Shown here piece after piece: positions 45,277 through 53,340 of a DNA stretch of 64,000 nt (position 1 is its first letter; the number at the start of each line of letters is the position of its first letter). Location: assembly GCA_963771655.1 (NCBI GenBank), contig CAVYUG010000004.1:496001-560000 (forward strand), in the 5' to 3' direction. The notes beneath the pieces were generated by a model that saw nothing but the letters and a program-made list of their open reading frames with translations, was not told where the DNA came from and searched no databases. The DNA is from JAWVFM01 sp963771655. Lineage in GTDB: Bacteria; Actinomycetota; Thermoleophilia; Solirubrobacterales; 70-9. Both the position numbers and the translations under genes were made by a program.

Positions 45277-45564
45277 ATGACAGGACTGAGCGCAAGTGAG
45301 GCTTGGCAGGCGGCTCGGTGCGGCGAGGCCCAGATCCTCGACCTGAGGACGGAGGCCGAACGCCGCCGTCACGGCTGGCCGCCGGGCGCGACGCGAGTCT
45401 CGCTACTGCGCCACGCTCTTTGGCCGAGGACAGCCGGAACGATCTATCTCTGTCAACACGCGAACCGGTCGAAGCTGACCCGCTGGCGTGGTGCGGCGGA
45501 GATCACCGACGGGTGGAAGGGCTGGGAAGCGGCGGGGCTTCCAATCGAGCAACACGAGCCATGA
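45277..45564 (+). CDS. Small rhodanese-like domain protein
   Basis: A 95-residue single rhodanese fold: ILDLRTEAERRRHGWPPGA at the N-terminus and GWKGWEAAGLPIE at the C-terminus. The active-site loop is CQHANRS, with Cys followed by the expected Arg-Ser end, so sulfur transfer is possible. The protein is short and lacks part of the central helices. It sits between the OsmC gene and arsJ. A link to sulfur or arsenic chemistry is only inferred. Confidence 0.7.
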   Translation: MTGLSASEAWQAARCGEAQILDLRTEAERRRHGWPPGATRVSLLRHALWPRTAGTIYLCQHANRSKLTRWRGAAEITDGWKGWEAAGLPIEQHEP

Positions 45565-45695
45565 GGCACGCGACCGCAGGTGATCAGGGCTCGGCTGGCG
45601 GCAGAGGAGCTCGAGGTCGCGCTGAAGCGATCGATCTCGGACGGCCGCCCCGATTCGGGGTTGCGTCGCCCGAGCGGGCGAGTTCGTGGTCGGCA

Positions 45696-46925
45696 TCAGG
45701 CTGCCTGCGACAGCTGCGTTGGTCGCGTCTTCCTCGCAACCTCGGTCGGAAGAAGAACCGAAAGCAAACCGGCCACGACGAGGAATCCACTCGATACCCA
45801 TAGGCAGGCGGTGAGCCCCTGCCATTGATAGAGGAGACCTGAGAGGACGGTGCCGGCGAGGCGCCCGAACGCGTTGGCCATGTAGTAGAAGCCGACGTTC
45901 ATCGCGACCTTCTCGTTGTCCGCGTAGGCGAGGATGAGGAACGAGTGAACCGCGGAGTTCATCGCGAAGGCAACGCCGAACGGAATCAGCCCGCAGATGA
46001 TCGCGAGCGTCGGGTCGACGCCGGTGTTGAGGGCAACCGCCATCGCGGCAGGGAAGATCGCCACCCCGAACGCGAGCCACACCGCGGTCCGCCCATCGGG
46101 CTCGCCGCCCGGGCCCGCATGACGGCGAACGAAGCGCGGCGCCGCCGCTTGAACGGCGCCGTAGCCGATCACCCAGGCGGCAAGGAGGGTTCCGACCTGC
46201 CAGAAGCTCCAGCCGAGCTCTGAGTAGAGGAAGAACGGAAGGCCGACGACGAACCACACGTCGCGGGCGGCGAACAGGAAGATGCGCGCGGCGGCGAGGA
46301 TGTTGACCGCCCGGTTGTTGGAGAACATGTGCTTGAACTCTGCCTTCGCGTCAGGGCGACCCAGGTGGCCACGTATCGAGGTCGAGGTCACGATGAGGGC
46401 GATGAGCACGAGCACCGCCAGCGCCAGCACGGCGCTCTGAAATCCGAACAGCGTCAGCAGCAGGCCACCCAGGAAGAAGCCCACTCCCTTTAGGGCGTTC
46501 TTCGATCCGGTCAGGAGCGCGACCCAGCGGTAGAGCGAGCCCTGGTCGCCCTCGGCCACGACGAGCTTGACCGCGCTCTTGGAGCTCATCTTGTTGAGGT
46601 CCTTGGCGACGCCCGAGAGCGCCTGGGAGACCATGACGTAGGGGACGACGAGCAGCGACGGCGGTGCGAACCCGAGCATGCAGAGCGCCGTGACCTGGAT
46701 CGCCAGGCCCATGAAGAGCGTGATCTTGAGGCCGAGGCGAGCCGCGAGCCAGCCCCCGACGAGGTTGGTGACGATGCCGGCGATCTCGTAGAAGATGAAG
46801 AGCGAGGCCACCTGGAGCGGCGTGTAGCCGAGTTGGTCGAAGTAGAAGAGGACCAGCGTCCGGATCGCCCCGTCGACGAGCGTGTCGGTCCAGTACGCGC
46901 CCGTCACGAAGATGTAGTTGCGCAT
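45696..46925 (-). CDS. arsJ: Organoarsenical efflux MFS transporter
   Basis: ArsJ exports 1-arseno-3-phosphoglycerate, which a partner GAPDH makes from arsenate. The 409-residue protein has about twelve helices, starts MRNYIFVTGAYWTDTLVDGA and carries GDQGSLYRWVALLTGSKNALK and PRFVRRHAG, which I recognise from ArsJ. The gene directly follows a GAPDH gene, as in other arsJ clusters. The longer upstream frame lies within the gapdh region. The frame is intact, in contrast to its partner. It is the last gene of the minus-strand ars operon. Confidence 0.9.
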   Translation of the reverse strand: MRNYIFVTGAYWTDTLVDGAIRTLVLFYFDQLGYTPLQVASLFIFYEIAGIVTNLVGGWLAARLGLKITLFMGLAIQVTALCMLGFAPPSLLVVPYVMVSQALSGVAKDLNKMSSKSAVKLVVAEGDQGSLYRWVALLTGSKNALKGVGFFLGGLLLTLFGFQSAVLALAVLVLIALIVTSTSIRGHLGRPDAKAEFKHMFSNNRAVNILAAARIFLFAARDVWFVVGLPFFLYSELGWSFWQVGTLLAAWVIGYGAVQAAAPRFVRRHAGPGGEPDGRTAVWLAFGVAIFPAAMAVALNTGVDPTLAIICGLIPFGVAFAMNSAVHSFLILAYADNEKVAMNVGFYYMANAFGRLAGTVLSGLLYQWQGLTACLWVSSGFLVVAGLLSVLLPTEVARKTRPTQLSQAA

Positions 46926-46975
46926 GTCCCGCCGCCGCTCTTGCGCGGCGCCGAGGGCTGCGCGCTCCGGCGGTG

Positions 46976-48028
46976 CTAGCCATCGGCTCCCTCGGCGACG
47001 ACAACCGTCTCCTTCGTGGGCAGAGTCGTTGCGACCGTGCGGGCGAGCTCGACGAGGCGGTTGGCGTAGCCCCATTCGTTGTCGTACCAGGCGAGGACCT
47101 TCACCTGGGTACCGTCGGTGACCATGGTCGAGGGTCCGTCGACGATCCCCGAGCGCGGGTCGTCCTTGAAGTCGACCGAGACCAGTGGCCGTCGCTCGTA
47201 TCCGAGGATGCCGCCCAGCGGCCCGCTCGCAGCCTCCTCGAGCAGACCGTTGACCTCGTCGACCGTCGTCGGCCGCGCCACCTCGAACACGCAGTCGGTG
47301 AGCGAGGCGTTGAGCAGTCGGCACGCGCACGGCGAGGCCGTTCAGCTTGCCCTCGAGCTCCGGGAAGATGAGCCCGATCGCAGTCGCAGATCCGGTCGTG
47401 GTCGGGATCAGCGACGCGCTCGCCGCGCGGGCCCTGCGCAGGTCCTTGTGCGGGAGAATCGATCACCGTCTGCGTGTTGGTCATGTCGTGAAGGGTCGTG
47501 ATCTGCCCGTGGCGGATGCCGATTTCCTCGTGGATCACCTTCACGACCGGCGCGAGGCAGTTGGTGGTGCACGAGGCCGCGGTCACGAGATCGTGGAGCT
47601 CGGGCTCGTAGAGGTGGTCATTGACACCGACGCACGATGTTGAGCGCGTCGCCCTTGACCGGCGCGGCGACGATGACCTTGCGCACGCCCTGCTGGAAGT
47701 AGGCGTCGAGCAGCTCCCGCGTGCGGAACTTTCCCGTGCACTCGAGGACGACCTCGACGCCGAGCTCGCCCCAGGGGACATCGCCGGGATCGGAGGCGTT
47801 GCTGTAGCCGAGCCTCGTTCCGTTGACGAGAAGCGCCTCGCCGTCGCCGTGGACGTCCTCAGACCAGCGACCGTGGATCGAGTCGAACGTCAGCAGGTGG
47901 GCGACGGTGTCCGCATCGCCATGGAGCTCGTTGACGTGGACGAACGCGAGCTCCGGCCAGCCCCAAGCGGCGCGCAGGGCCAGGCGCCCCATGCGACCGA
48001 AGCCGTTGATCCCGACGCGTGCGGTCAT
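46976..48028 (-). pseudogene. gap: ArsJ-associated glyceraldehyde-3-phosphate dehydrogenase, three frameshifts
   Basis: In ars clusters, this GAPDH couples arsenate to glyceraldehyde 3-phosphate and the unstable product is exported by ArsJ. It begins RVGINGFGRMGRLALRA and has the catalytic AASCTTNCLAPVVKV and YDNEWGYANRLVEL. The frame is lost three times, each explained by one extra base: near 47632 (after ALNIV), near 47455 (after TQTVID) and near 47325 (after LAVRVP). Without them the protein would have about 350 residues. Sequence error or true decay cannot be separated here. Confidence 0.85.
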
Positions 48029-48041
48029 CCTGCGCGAGGCG

Positions 48042-48263
48042 TCATGCGGTTCTCTTCTCCAGCTGGCCTCGCTCGGCAGCCGCGCAGCGCTCGCAGCGAA
48101 GCTTGCGCGCCGGCGGCTCGCTGGCGACCGGGCGGTTGATCGGCATGCTGAAGGTGAGGTGCTCATCGGACTCAACCAAGTGCTCGGTACACAGCCCGGC
48201 GCCGCAGCGACCGCAGACGGCGACGGCGGCGGTCTCCTCTGGACGGCAGTCGAGGCAGTTCAT
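48042..48263 (-). CDS. Small Cys-rich DUF2180-like protein
   Basis: A 73-residue protein with seven Cys residues: MNCLDCRPEE, CGRCGAGLCTEH and CERCAA, a pattern of three CxxC-type pairs resembling the DUF2180 family. It probably binds zinc or another thiophilic metal. It lies between acr3 (six-base gap) and gapdh (13-base gap) inside the ars operon, so a role in arsenic handling, for example as a metal-binding accessory, is inferred from position only. Confidence 0.7.
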   Translation of the reverse strand: MNCLDCRPEETAAVAVCGRCGAGLCTEHLVESDEHLTFSMPINRPVASEPPARKLRCERCAAAERGQLEKRTA

Positions 48264-48269
48264 CCAGGC

Positions 48270-49412
48270 CTACACAGCTCGCCCGACGGGTTCGCCCAGC
48301 GGCTCGGCTACCGGCACCGGCCCCTCCTCAGTCCACCAGCGCCGGCGCAGCCACAGCGCGACGTAGACCAGGCTCACCAGCACCGGGACCTCGATCAAGG
48401 GGCCGACGACGCCGGCGAGTGCCTGCCCGGAGCTGGCTCCCCACACCCCGACCGCGACCGCGATCGCCAGCTCGAAGTCGTTCGAGGCGACCGTGAAGGC
48501 GAGCGTCGCGGTTCGCGGATAGCCGAGGCGCATAGCCCGTCCGGTCAGGAAGCCGAGCGCCCACATGATGGTGAAGTAGGCCAGCAGCGGCAGCGCGATA
48601 CGCGCGACGGTCAGCGGGTTGGCGGTGATGTGATCACCCTGGATCGCGAACAGCAGCACAACGGTGAACAGCAGGCCGTAGAGCGTGATCGGCGCGATTC
48701 GCGGGATGACCGTCGACTCGAACCAGTCCCGGCCGTGCGCGCGCAAGCCCCATCGCCGTGTCAGGTAGCCCGCGGTCAGCGGGATCCCGAGGAAGATGAG
48801 CACGGTCCGTCCAACCTCCCAAACCGAGACCTGGAAGCCCTGGGTGTCGAGTCCGAGCAGGTTTGGGAGCGCGTTCAGGTAGAACCAGCCGAGGAGCGCG
48901 TAGGCGACGACCTGGAAGATCGCGTTGAAGACGACCAAGACGGCGGCACGATCGTTGTCTCCGCCTGCGAGGTCGTTCCAGACCAGCACCATCGCGATGC
49001 AGCGCGCGAGGCCGACGACAATGACCCCGGTCCGGTAGGCGGGTTCATCGGCGAGAAACAGCCACGCGAGCGTGAACATCAAGGCGGGGCCGACGACCCA
49101 CGACAGAAACAGCGAGACGCCGAACATCCGCCCGTCCCCCCGCATCCTGCCCATGTCCTCGTAGCGGACCTTGGTCAGCACCGGGTACATCATCAGCAGC
49201 AGACCGAGCGCGATCGGCAGGCTGACGGTCCCGACCTTGAGGGTGTCCAGGAAGTCGTTGAGCCCCGGCACCAGTGAGCCAAGCGCCAGGCCGCCGGCCA
49301 TCGCGAGGGCGATCCAAAGCGGCAGGAACCGGTCGAGCCTCGACAGGCGACCGACTACGCCGGCGTCGCCAGGCTCGGTGGCGACCTCAGAGCTGCCCCC
49401 AGGCTCAGCCAT
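48270..49412 (-). CDS. acr3: Arsenite efflux transporter, ACR3 family
   Basis: A 380-residue carrier that extrudes arsenite using the proton gradient. It has ten helices; GLARCIAMVLVWN carries the essential Cys near residue 138, and FTVASNDFELAIAVA is the second conserved motif. PLIEVPVLVSLV closes the family pattern. The start overlaps the arsC stop by eight bases, so reduction of arsenate and export of arsenite are coupled. Confidence 0.95.
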   Translation of the reverse strand: MAEPGGSSEVATEPGDAGVVGRLSRLDRFLPLWIALAMAGGLALGSLVPGLNDFLDTLKVGTVSLPIALGLLLMMYPVLTKVRYEDMGRMRGDGRMFGVSLFLSWVVGPALMFTLAWLFLADEPAYRTGVIVVGLARCIAMVLVWNDLAGGDNDRAAVLVVFNAIFQVVAYALLGWFYLNALPNLLGLDTQGFQVSVWEVGRTVLIFLGIPLTAGYLTRRWGLRAHGRDWFESTVIPRIAPITLYGLLFTVVLLFAIQGDHITANPLTVARIALPLLAYFTIMWALGFLTGRAMRLGYPRTATLAFTVASNDFELAIAVAVGVWGASSGQALAGVVGPLIEVPVLVSLVYVALWLRRRWWTEEGPVPVAEPLGEPVGRAV

Positions 49413-50037
49413 CCGGCAGCAGCTCGCCGAGCAGCGTCCGGACGTGCCGCTCGATCCCGTCGCGGATTCCCCGCACGGCCTCGAGGTCCTTGCCCGCCGG
49501 ATCCTCCAGCTCCCAGTCCTCGTAGCGCTTGCCCGGGTAGATCGGGCAGGCGTCGCCGCAGCCCATCGTGATCACGGCGTCGGCCGCCTTTACAACCTCG
49601 TCGGTGAGCGGCTTCGGGAACTCCTTGCTGATGTCGACCCCAACCTCCTCCATCGCCGCGACGACGGCGGGGTTGAGCTCATCGGCTGGGTCGGAGCCGG
49701 CGGAGCGAACGTGGAGCCTGCCATCGGCGAGCTTGTCAAGGAGGCCGGCAGCCATTTGGCTGCGGCCCGCGTTGGCGACGCAGACGAACAGGACCTCGGG
49801 CACCTCCTTGGTCACCTTACCCTCGGACTGAGCGAGCGCCCGCAGCCGCTCACGGGCGAAGCGGTGCACGAAGAGCGGCACGAAGTCCTGAAACCGCGCT
49901 GCGGAGAGCCGCTCGAGGGAGTCATCGACCCAGCGGTCGACCGTCTCGGCGGAGAAGATCCCCGCGAACTCATCCTTGAGGCTCGCGAGTCCCGCGTCGA
50001 CGTGGGCGCGCGTCCCCGGATCGAGTTGAAGCTTCAC
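49405..50037 (-). CDS. arsC: Arsenate reductase (low-molecular-weight phosphatase type) with N-terminal helical domain
   Basis: A 210-residue enzyme that reduces arsenate to arsenite. The P-loop VCVANAGRSQ (Cys86 to Arg92) and the redox pair in MGCGDACP (Cys160, Cys164) fit the thioredoxin- or mycothiol-linked arsenate reductases. Residues 1-75 are an extra helical domain (IFSAETVDRWVDDSLERL) found in actinobacterial forms. GTG at 50037 is preceded by GAGGAGGTG. It is first in the minus-strand ars operon and divergent from arsR. Confidence 0.92.
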   Translation of the reverse strand: MKLQLDPGTRAHVDAGLASLKDEFAGIFSAETVDRWVDDSLERLSAARFQDFVPLFVHRFARERLRALAQSEGKVTKEVPEVLFVCVANAGRSQMAAGLLDKLADGRLHVRSAGSDPADELNPAVVAAMEEVGVDISKEFPKPLTDEVVKAADAVITMGCGDACPIYPGKRYEDWELEDPAGKDLEAVRGIRDGIERHVRTLLGELLPDG

Positions 50038-50102
50038 CTAACACCTCCTCAGACCGACAGGTTTCATCAAAGCTAGCCAATTGAATTGATATATTCAAAT
50101 AG
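50038..50102. promoter_or_regulatory. Divergent ars promoter and likely ArsR operator
   Basis: This 65-base gap holds the inverted repeat TTGAAT-6-ATTCAA (50081-50098), the most AT-rich point in the region. TATATT at 50090-50095 would be a -10 box giving an almost leaderless arsR message. An ArsR dimer bound here could block both directions. The arsC ribosome-binding site is at 50044-50052. Confidence 0.65.
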
Positions 50103-50456
50103 ATGAGCATCGATCTCGAGCTGACGCCGAAGCAAAAGCGTCCGCCCGGCGAGCCCTGCTGCGAGCCGGTCGTCTATCCCGACATCGAGCGTGCGGCGGC
50201 GGAGCGGATCGCGGGCGTGGCGAAGGCGCTCGGCGATCCGATCCGGATGCAGCTGGTCGACGTCCTTCGCAAGCACGCCGGGAAGGTCTGCGTCTGCGAG
50301 CTCGTCCCACTGTTCGAGCTCTCGCAGCCGACCGTCTCGCATCACCTCAAGGTCCTCCGCGAGGCGGGGATCGTCGGCTCGGAGCGCCAGGGGCTCTGGG
50401 CCTACTACTACGTCAAGCCGGAAGCGTTGGAGGAATTGAGCGCATGGATGAGCTGA
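50103..50456 (+). CDS. arsR: ArsR family arsenic-responsive repressor
   Basis: A 117-residue winged-helix repressor. KVCVCELVPLF carries the Cys pair of the classic arsenite-binding site at the start of the recognition unit, followed by LSQPTVSHHLKVLREAGIV, the DNA-binding helix. Another CC pair lies near residue 19 (GEPCCEPVV). ATG at 50103 lies five bases after the TTGAAT/ATTCAA operator. It overlaps arsM by 13 bases. Confidence 0.95.
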   Translation: MSIDLELTPKQKRPPGEPCCEPVVYPDIERAAAERIAGVAKALGDPIRMQLVDVLRKHAGKVCVCELVPLFELSQPTVSHHLKVLREAGIVGSERQGLWAYYYVKPEALEELSAWMS

Positions 50457-51343
50457 TGACCGTCGAGGCCGAGAGCACGAGTTGTTGTTCTCCGGCCGCC
50501 CAGGAGACTTGCTGCGGGCCTGAGGCCAAGGCGGGATGCTGCGGCGAAACTCATGACGCCGGCTGCGGATGCAGTGCAGGCGAGGTGCCCGAGGCCGAGA
50601 AGGTGCGCGAAGTCGTCCGCGAACGCTACGCAGCCGCGGCAATGGCAGCGGGCACCGCGTCGGCGTCGTGCTGCGATGACGCTGCCGTCATAACCGACGA
50701 GCAGCGCGAGGCATTTGGCTCGGACCTTTACGGGAGGGCGGATCGTGACCTCCTACCGGACGTCGCGCAGCTCGCATCGCTCGGCTGCGGCAATCCTACG
50801 GCTGTCGCCGATCTTCACAGGGGCGAGACGGTCCTCGACCTCGGCTCCGGCGGAGGCATCGACGTTCTGCTCTCAGCGCGTCGAGTCGGCCCCGCCGGCA
50901 AGGCATACGGCCTCGATATGACGGACGAGATGCTCGATCTCGCCCGCCGAAATCAGCGCGAGGCCGGAGTCGAGAACGTCGAATTCGTCAAGGGCACGAT
51001 CGAAGATGTGCCGCTACCCGACGACTCGATCGACGTGATCATCTCCAATTGCGTCATCAACCTCTCCAGCGACAAGGCGGCGGTATTCCGCGAGGCCGCC
51101 CGGGTACTGCGCCCAGGAGGGCGCTTCGCCGTCGCCGACGTCGTCGCCGACGAGGGCATGGACGGTGCGACGCGGCGCGACATGGCGCAGTGGACGGGAT
51201 GCATCGCTGGCGCACTCGCCGCGGCGGAGTTTCGTCGCGAGCTCGAGAGCGCCGGCTTTGAGGACGTCGAGATTCGCGAGACTCACCGCGTGCACGAACA
51301 GGCTGGTTCGGCAATCGTGCGAGCCCGTCTGAGCTCTCGCTAG
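50444..51343 (+). CDS. arsM: Arsenite S-adenosylmethionine methyltransferase
   Basis: ArsM methylates arsenite to volatile or less toxic methylarsenicals. The 299-residue protein has a Cys-rich N-terminus (CCSP, TCCGPEA, GCCGE, GCGCS), then the family start REVVRERYAAAA, SAM motif VLDLGSGGGIDVLLSA, and DVIISNCVINLSSDK plus MAQWTGCIAGAL, which hold the arsenic-binding Cys residues. DDSIDVI and LRPGGRFAVADVV are typical. It overlaps arsR and completes the plus-strand half of the cluster. Confidence 0.95.
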   Translation: MDELMTVEAESTSCCSPAAQETCCGPEAKAGCCGETHDAGCGCSAGEVPEAEKVREVVRERYAAAAMAAGTASASCCDDAAVITDEQREAFGSDLYGRADRDLLPDVAQLASLGCGNPTAVADLHRGETVLDLGSGGGIDVLLSARRVGPAGKAYGLDMTDEMLDLARRNQREAGVENVEFVKGTIEDVPLPDDSIDVIISNCVINLSSDKAAVFREAARVLRPGGRFAVADVVADEGMDGATRRDMAQWTGCIAGALAAAEFRRELESAGFEDVEIRETHRVHEQAGSAIVRARLSSR

Positions 51344-51597
51344 CGCCGCCCGCCGCGCCAGGAAGCGGCGGTCGGTAGGGCTCGCATCGCCCGAGCGGGG
51401 CGAGATACAGGTTCCCCGATCAGTTCACCCTCGGGGCTACCCCGTTCCGTATCGGATGCCCGTAACGGACGACGCAGACACGCGTGGTACCAACCTGAGC
51501 AAATCTGAGGTGATCGGAGCGAACCGATATGGCTTGACAGAGCCAGATCGGACCCGAGGAAGCCGCGTGGCCTCGGGTTGTGGTCCAGGCGGTCGGG

Positions 51598-51622
51598 GGG
51601 GGTTCGAGTCCCCTCGCTCACC
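51598..51622 (+). tRNA. tRNA 3'-end fragment (T arm and acceptor strand only)
   Basis: GGGGG-TTCGAGT-CCCCT forms a T arm, followed by CGCTCAC and C, the place of the acceptor 3' strand and discriminator. The matching 5' half (GTGAGCG) is absent upstream. Such fragments often mark integration at a tRNA gene. An 8-bp hairpin (51552-51578) lies just before it. In the 328-base gap 51344-51671 I see nothing else. Confidence 0.4.
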
Positions 51623-51671
51623 CTACGTCCCTGTAAATCGAAAGCGAAACAACCCCACCCGGCGGGGTGCG

Positions 51672-52394
51672 ATGATGATCGGCAAGCAGGAGATCCCGAC
51701 GGAGATCGCTACGCCAGCCGACGCCACCGACGCCGAGTTCGAACGATCGCCCTGGAGGAGGCGCGTGGCTGGATGGCTGGACTCGGACCTCGTCGGGATT
51801 CCGGCCACTCTGTACACCTTTGGGGTGCTCGCGGTCAGCTTGGCGGTCTTTCGCTTCGGCGGACCGGTCGCGGGCATCGTGGTCGCCGTGGCCTTGTGGA
51901 TCCCGATGTTCCTCTTCGCGATTCGGGAGGTTGGGGAACCGGCTGGCCCCCTGGAGTTCAAGAGCCAGAGCGAGGGCCCTCGGCACCGGGTGTTGGTGGT
52001 CGCCAACCAGGGACTCGAGGACCCCGCTCCGTGTCGCGAGGTTTGTCGTCGCAAGGAGCGCATCCCCACCGAGGTCCTGATCGTCGCCCCGGTGGTGGCC
52101 TCGTCGCGATTGCGCGACCTCACTGATGAGATGGATCAAGAGCTCGACCTCGCCAGGAACCGGGTGGATGCTGCCCTCCAGACGCTGAGGGATGCGGGAG
52201 TGGAGGGGCGCGGGCGGGCCGACATCTCGGAGCCAATCGATTCGGTGCTCGATGGCCTACGGGAGTTCCCGCCGAACGAGGTCGTGATCATGCCCGGGCG
52301 CGAGACGAGATGGGAGTCCGCGGGCGCCCTCGCGGAGCGAGTGAGGGCCGAGGTCGGGATACCGGTCACCGAGGTCAGCGCTTCGTCGACGTGA
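51672..52394 (+). CDS. Membrane protein with C-terminal universal-stress-like domain
   Basis: A 240-residue protein. Residues 40-90 contain two helices (IPATLYTFGVLAVSLAVF and VAGIVVAVALWIPMFLFAI). After about residue 105 a soluble domain begins with HRVLVVANQGLEDPA and continues with TEVLIVAPV and NEVVIMPGRE, the strand order of a UspA-like fold. ATG at 51672 is chosen; the longer frame would read through the tRNA fragment. The final GTGA overlaps the next gene. Confidence 0.65.
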   Translation: MMIGKQEIPTEIATPADATDAEFERSPWRRRVAGWLDSDLVGIPATLYTFGVLAVSLAVFRFGGPVAGIVVAVALWIPMFLFAIREVGEPAGPLEFKSQSEGPRHRVLVVANQGLEDPAPCREVCRRKERIPTEVLIVAPVVASSRLRDLTDEMDQELDLARNRVDAALQTLRDAGVEGRGRADISEPIDSVLDGLREFPPNEVVIMPGRETRWESAGALAERVRAEVGIPVTEVSASST

Positions 52395-52897
52395 CGGATA
52401 TCGCCATTTCTGCCGCCCCTTCTCCCGCACCGCGCACGTTCGCCTCGCCGGGTGAGGCGCTGAGCGACATGATTGGAGTTCTGGGCCGCGCCGGCCCGCT
52501 CACCGCCGTCTACCTGCGGGGGCGCCTCGACCCCAAGCTGCGGGAGCGGGTCATGGTTGCCGTCAGCCGGGTCAACGCATGCAGCGGCTGCGCCTTTGTG
52601 CACGAGCGCTGGGCCTTCCGGTCCGGCGTCACATCCGATGAGCTTGCGGCGATCGGCCTCGACGACCTCGCAGCGCTCGATGATCGCAGTCGCGCCGCGG
52701 TCCTCTATGCGACTGCCCGGGCCGAATCACATTTCTCCGACCCCGTTCCGCCCGATGTGGCTGCAGAGGTTGCGAGTTGGCTGAGCCCTCGAGAGCTTGA
52801 CGCCGTCGAGGCCATCGCTCGAGCAATGGCCCTCGCCAATCTCTCCGTCAGCACGCTCGTCAGCCTCAGGTCCCGCTTTCAGCATCCAGCGCGCTGA
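52391..52897 (+). CDS. Carboxymuconolactone decarboxylase/AhpD-like protein
   Basis: A 168-residue all-helical protein. NACSGCAFVHERW holds the CxxC...His site (Cys64, Cys67, His71) of AhpD-type peroxidases and CMD-family proteins. RERVMVAVSRVNA is the typical helix before it. GTG at 52391 overlaps the stop of the stress-like gene, so the pair may be coupled and act in redox stress defence. The substrate is unknown. Confidence 0.8.
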   Translation: MTDIAISAAPSPAPRTFASPGEALSDMIGVLGRAGPLTAVYLRGRLDPKLRERVMVAVSRVNACSGCAFVHERWAFRSGVTSDELAAIGLDDLAALDDRSRAAVLYATARAESHFSDPVPPDVAAEVASWLSPRELDAVEAIARAMALANLSVSTLVSLRSRFQHPAR

Positions 52898-52986
52898 TCA
52901 GCCAAAGGGTTCGGGTTGGAGCAATCTGCGACGCATTGCGCCCGCTGCTCCCTTGCGCGAGAAGCAAGCGTGAAACATTGGCGCCA

Positions 52987-53340
52987 GCGGATGCTGGCAA
53001 TGGACGACCAGGAGGAGGCCAACGGTCCGCCGGCTCCGCGCTCGCTCACGCCACGATTGCGGTCGTCCGCTCTTCGGACTCCAGCCCTTGCGGCCGAAAA
53101 GCTAGCGTTGACGCGGTCCTTGAGTCAGCCGGGGTATCTCGTCCTGATTCGCCCCCGCCACGGCGGCTCCTCGCCGGCGCGGAAGGTGTAGGAGTCGCGC
53201 CCCGGGACCGTCTCGAGGGGCACCAGCTTCGGTACCGCCGTCTCGAGCAGCGGGGTCTTGGCGAGGTCCGCGACCTGCGCGGACGTCGCATTGCGAGTCA
53301 CCCTCGACCAACCGACGAACGGCCGGTAGAGCCAGTAGGT
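52987..53340 (+). repeat. Dispersed repeat, copy attached to the full-length TadE-like gene
   Basis: The left part (52987-53138) matches 38543-38694, and the right part (53107-53340), inside the 3' end of the TadE-like gene, matches the fragments at 40.3 and 44.3 kb. This copy is the likely source. The second module of the long copies is not present here. Confidence 0.8.

Noticed and set aside
45696..47330. 544-residue arsJ with a long N-terminal extension
   Set aside because: The extension is an out-of-frame reading of the frameshifted gapdh; the ArsJ N-terminus starts at 46925.
51456..51671. N-terminal 72-residue extension of the stress-like membrane protein
   Set aside because: It would translate the tRNA fragment and hairpin region and has no homology-like character.
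40332..53340. Diversity-generating retroelement (template and variable repeats at the 3' end of a gene)
   Set aside because: No reverse transcriptase gene is present, differences are not adenine-specific, and one copy has a stop codon.
33593..53340. Insertion sequence or CRISPR array
   Set aside because: The repeats are few, long, unevenly spaced and carry no transposase, terminal inverted repeats or spacer pattern.
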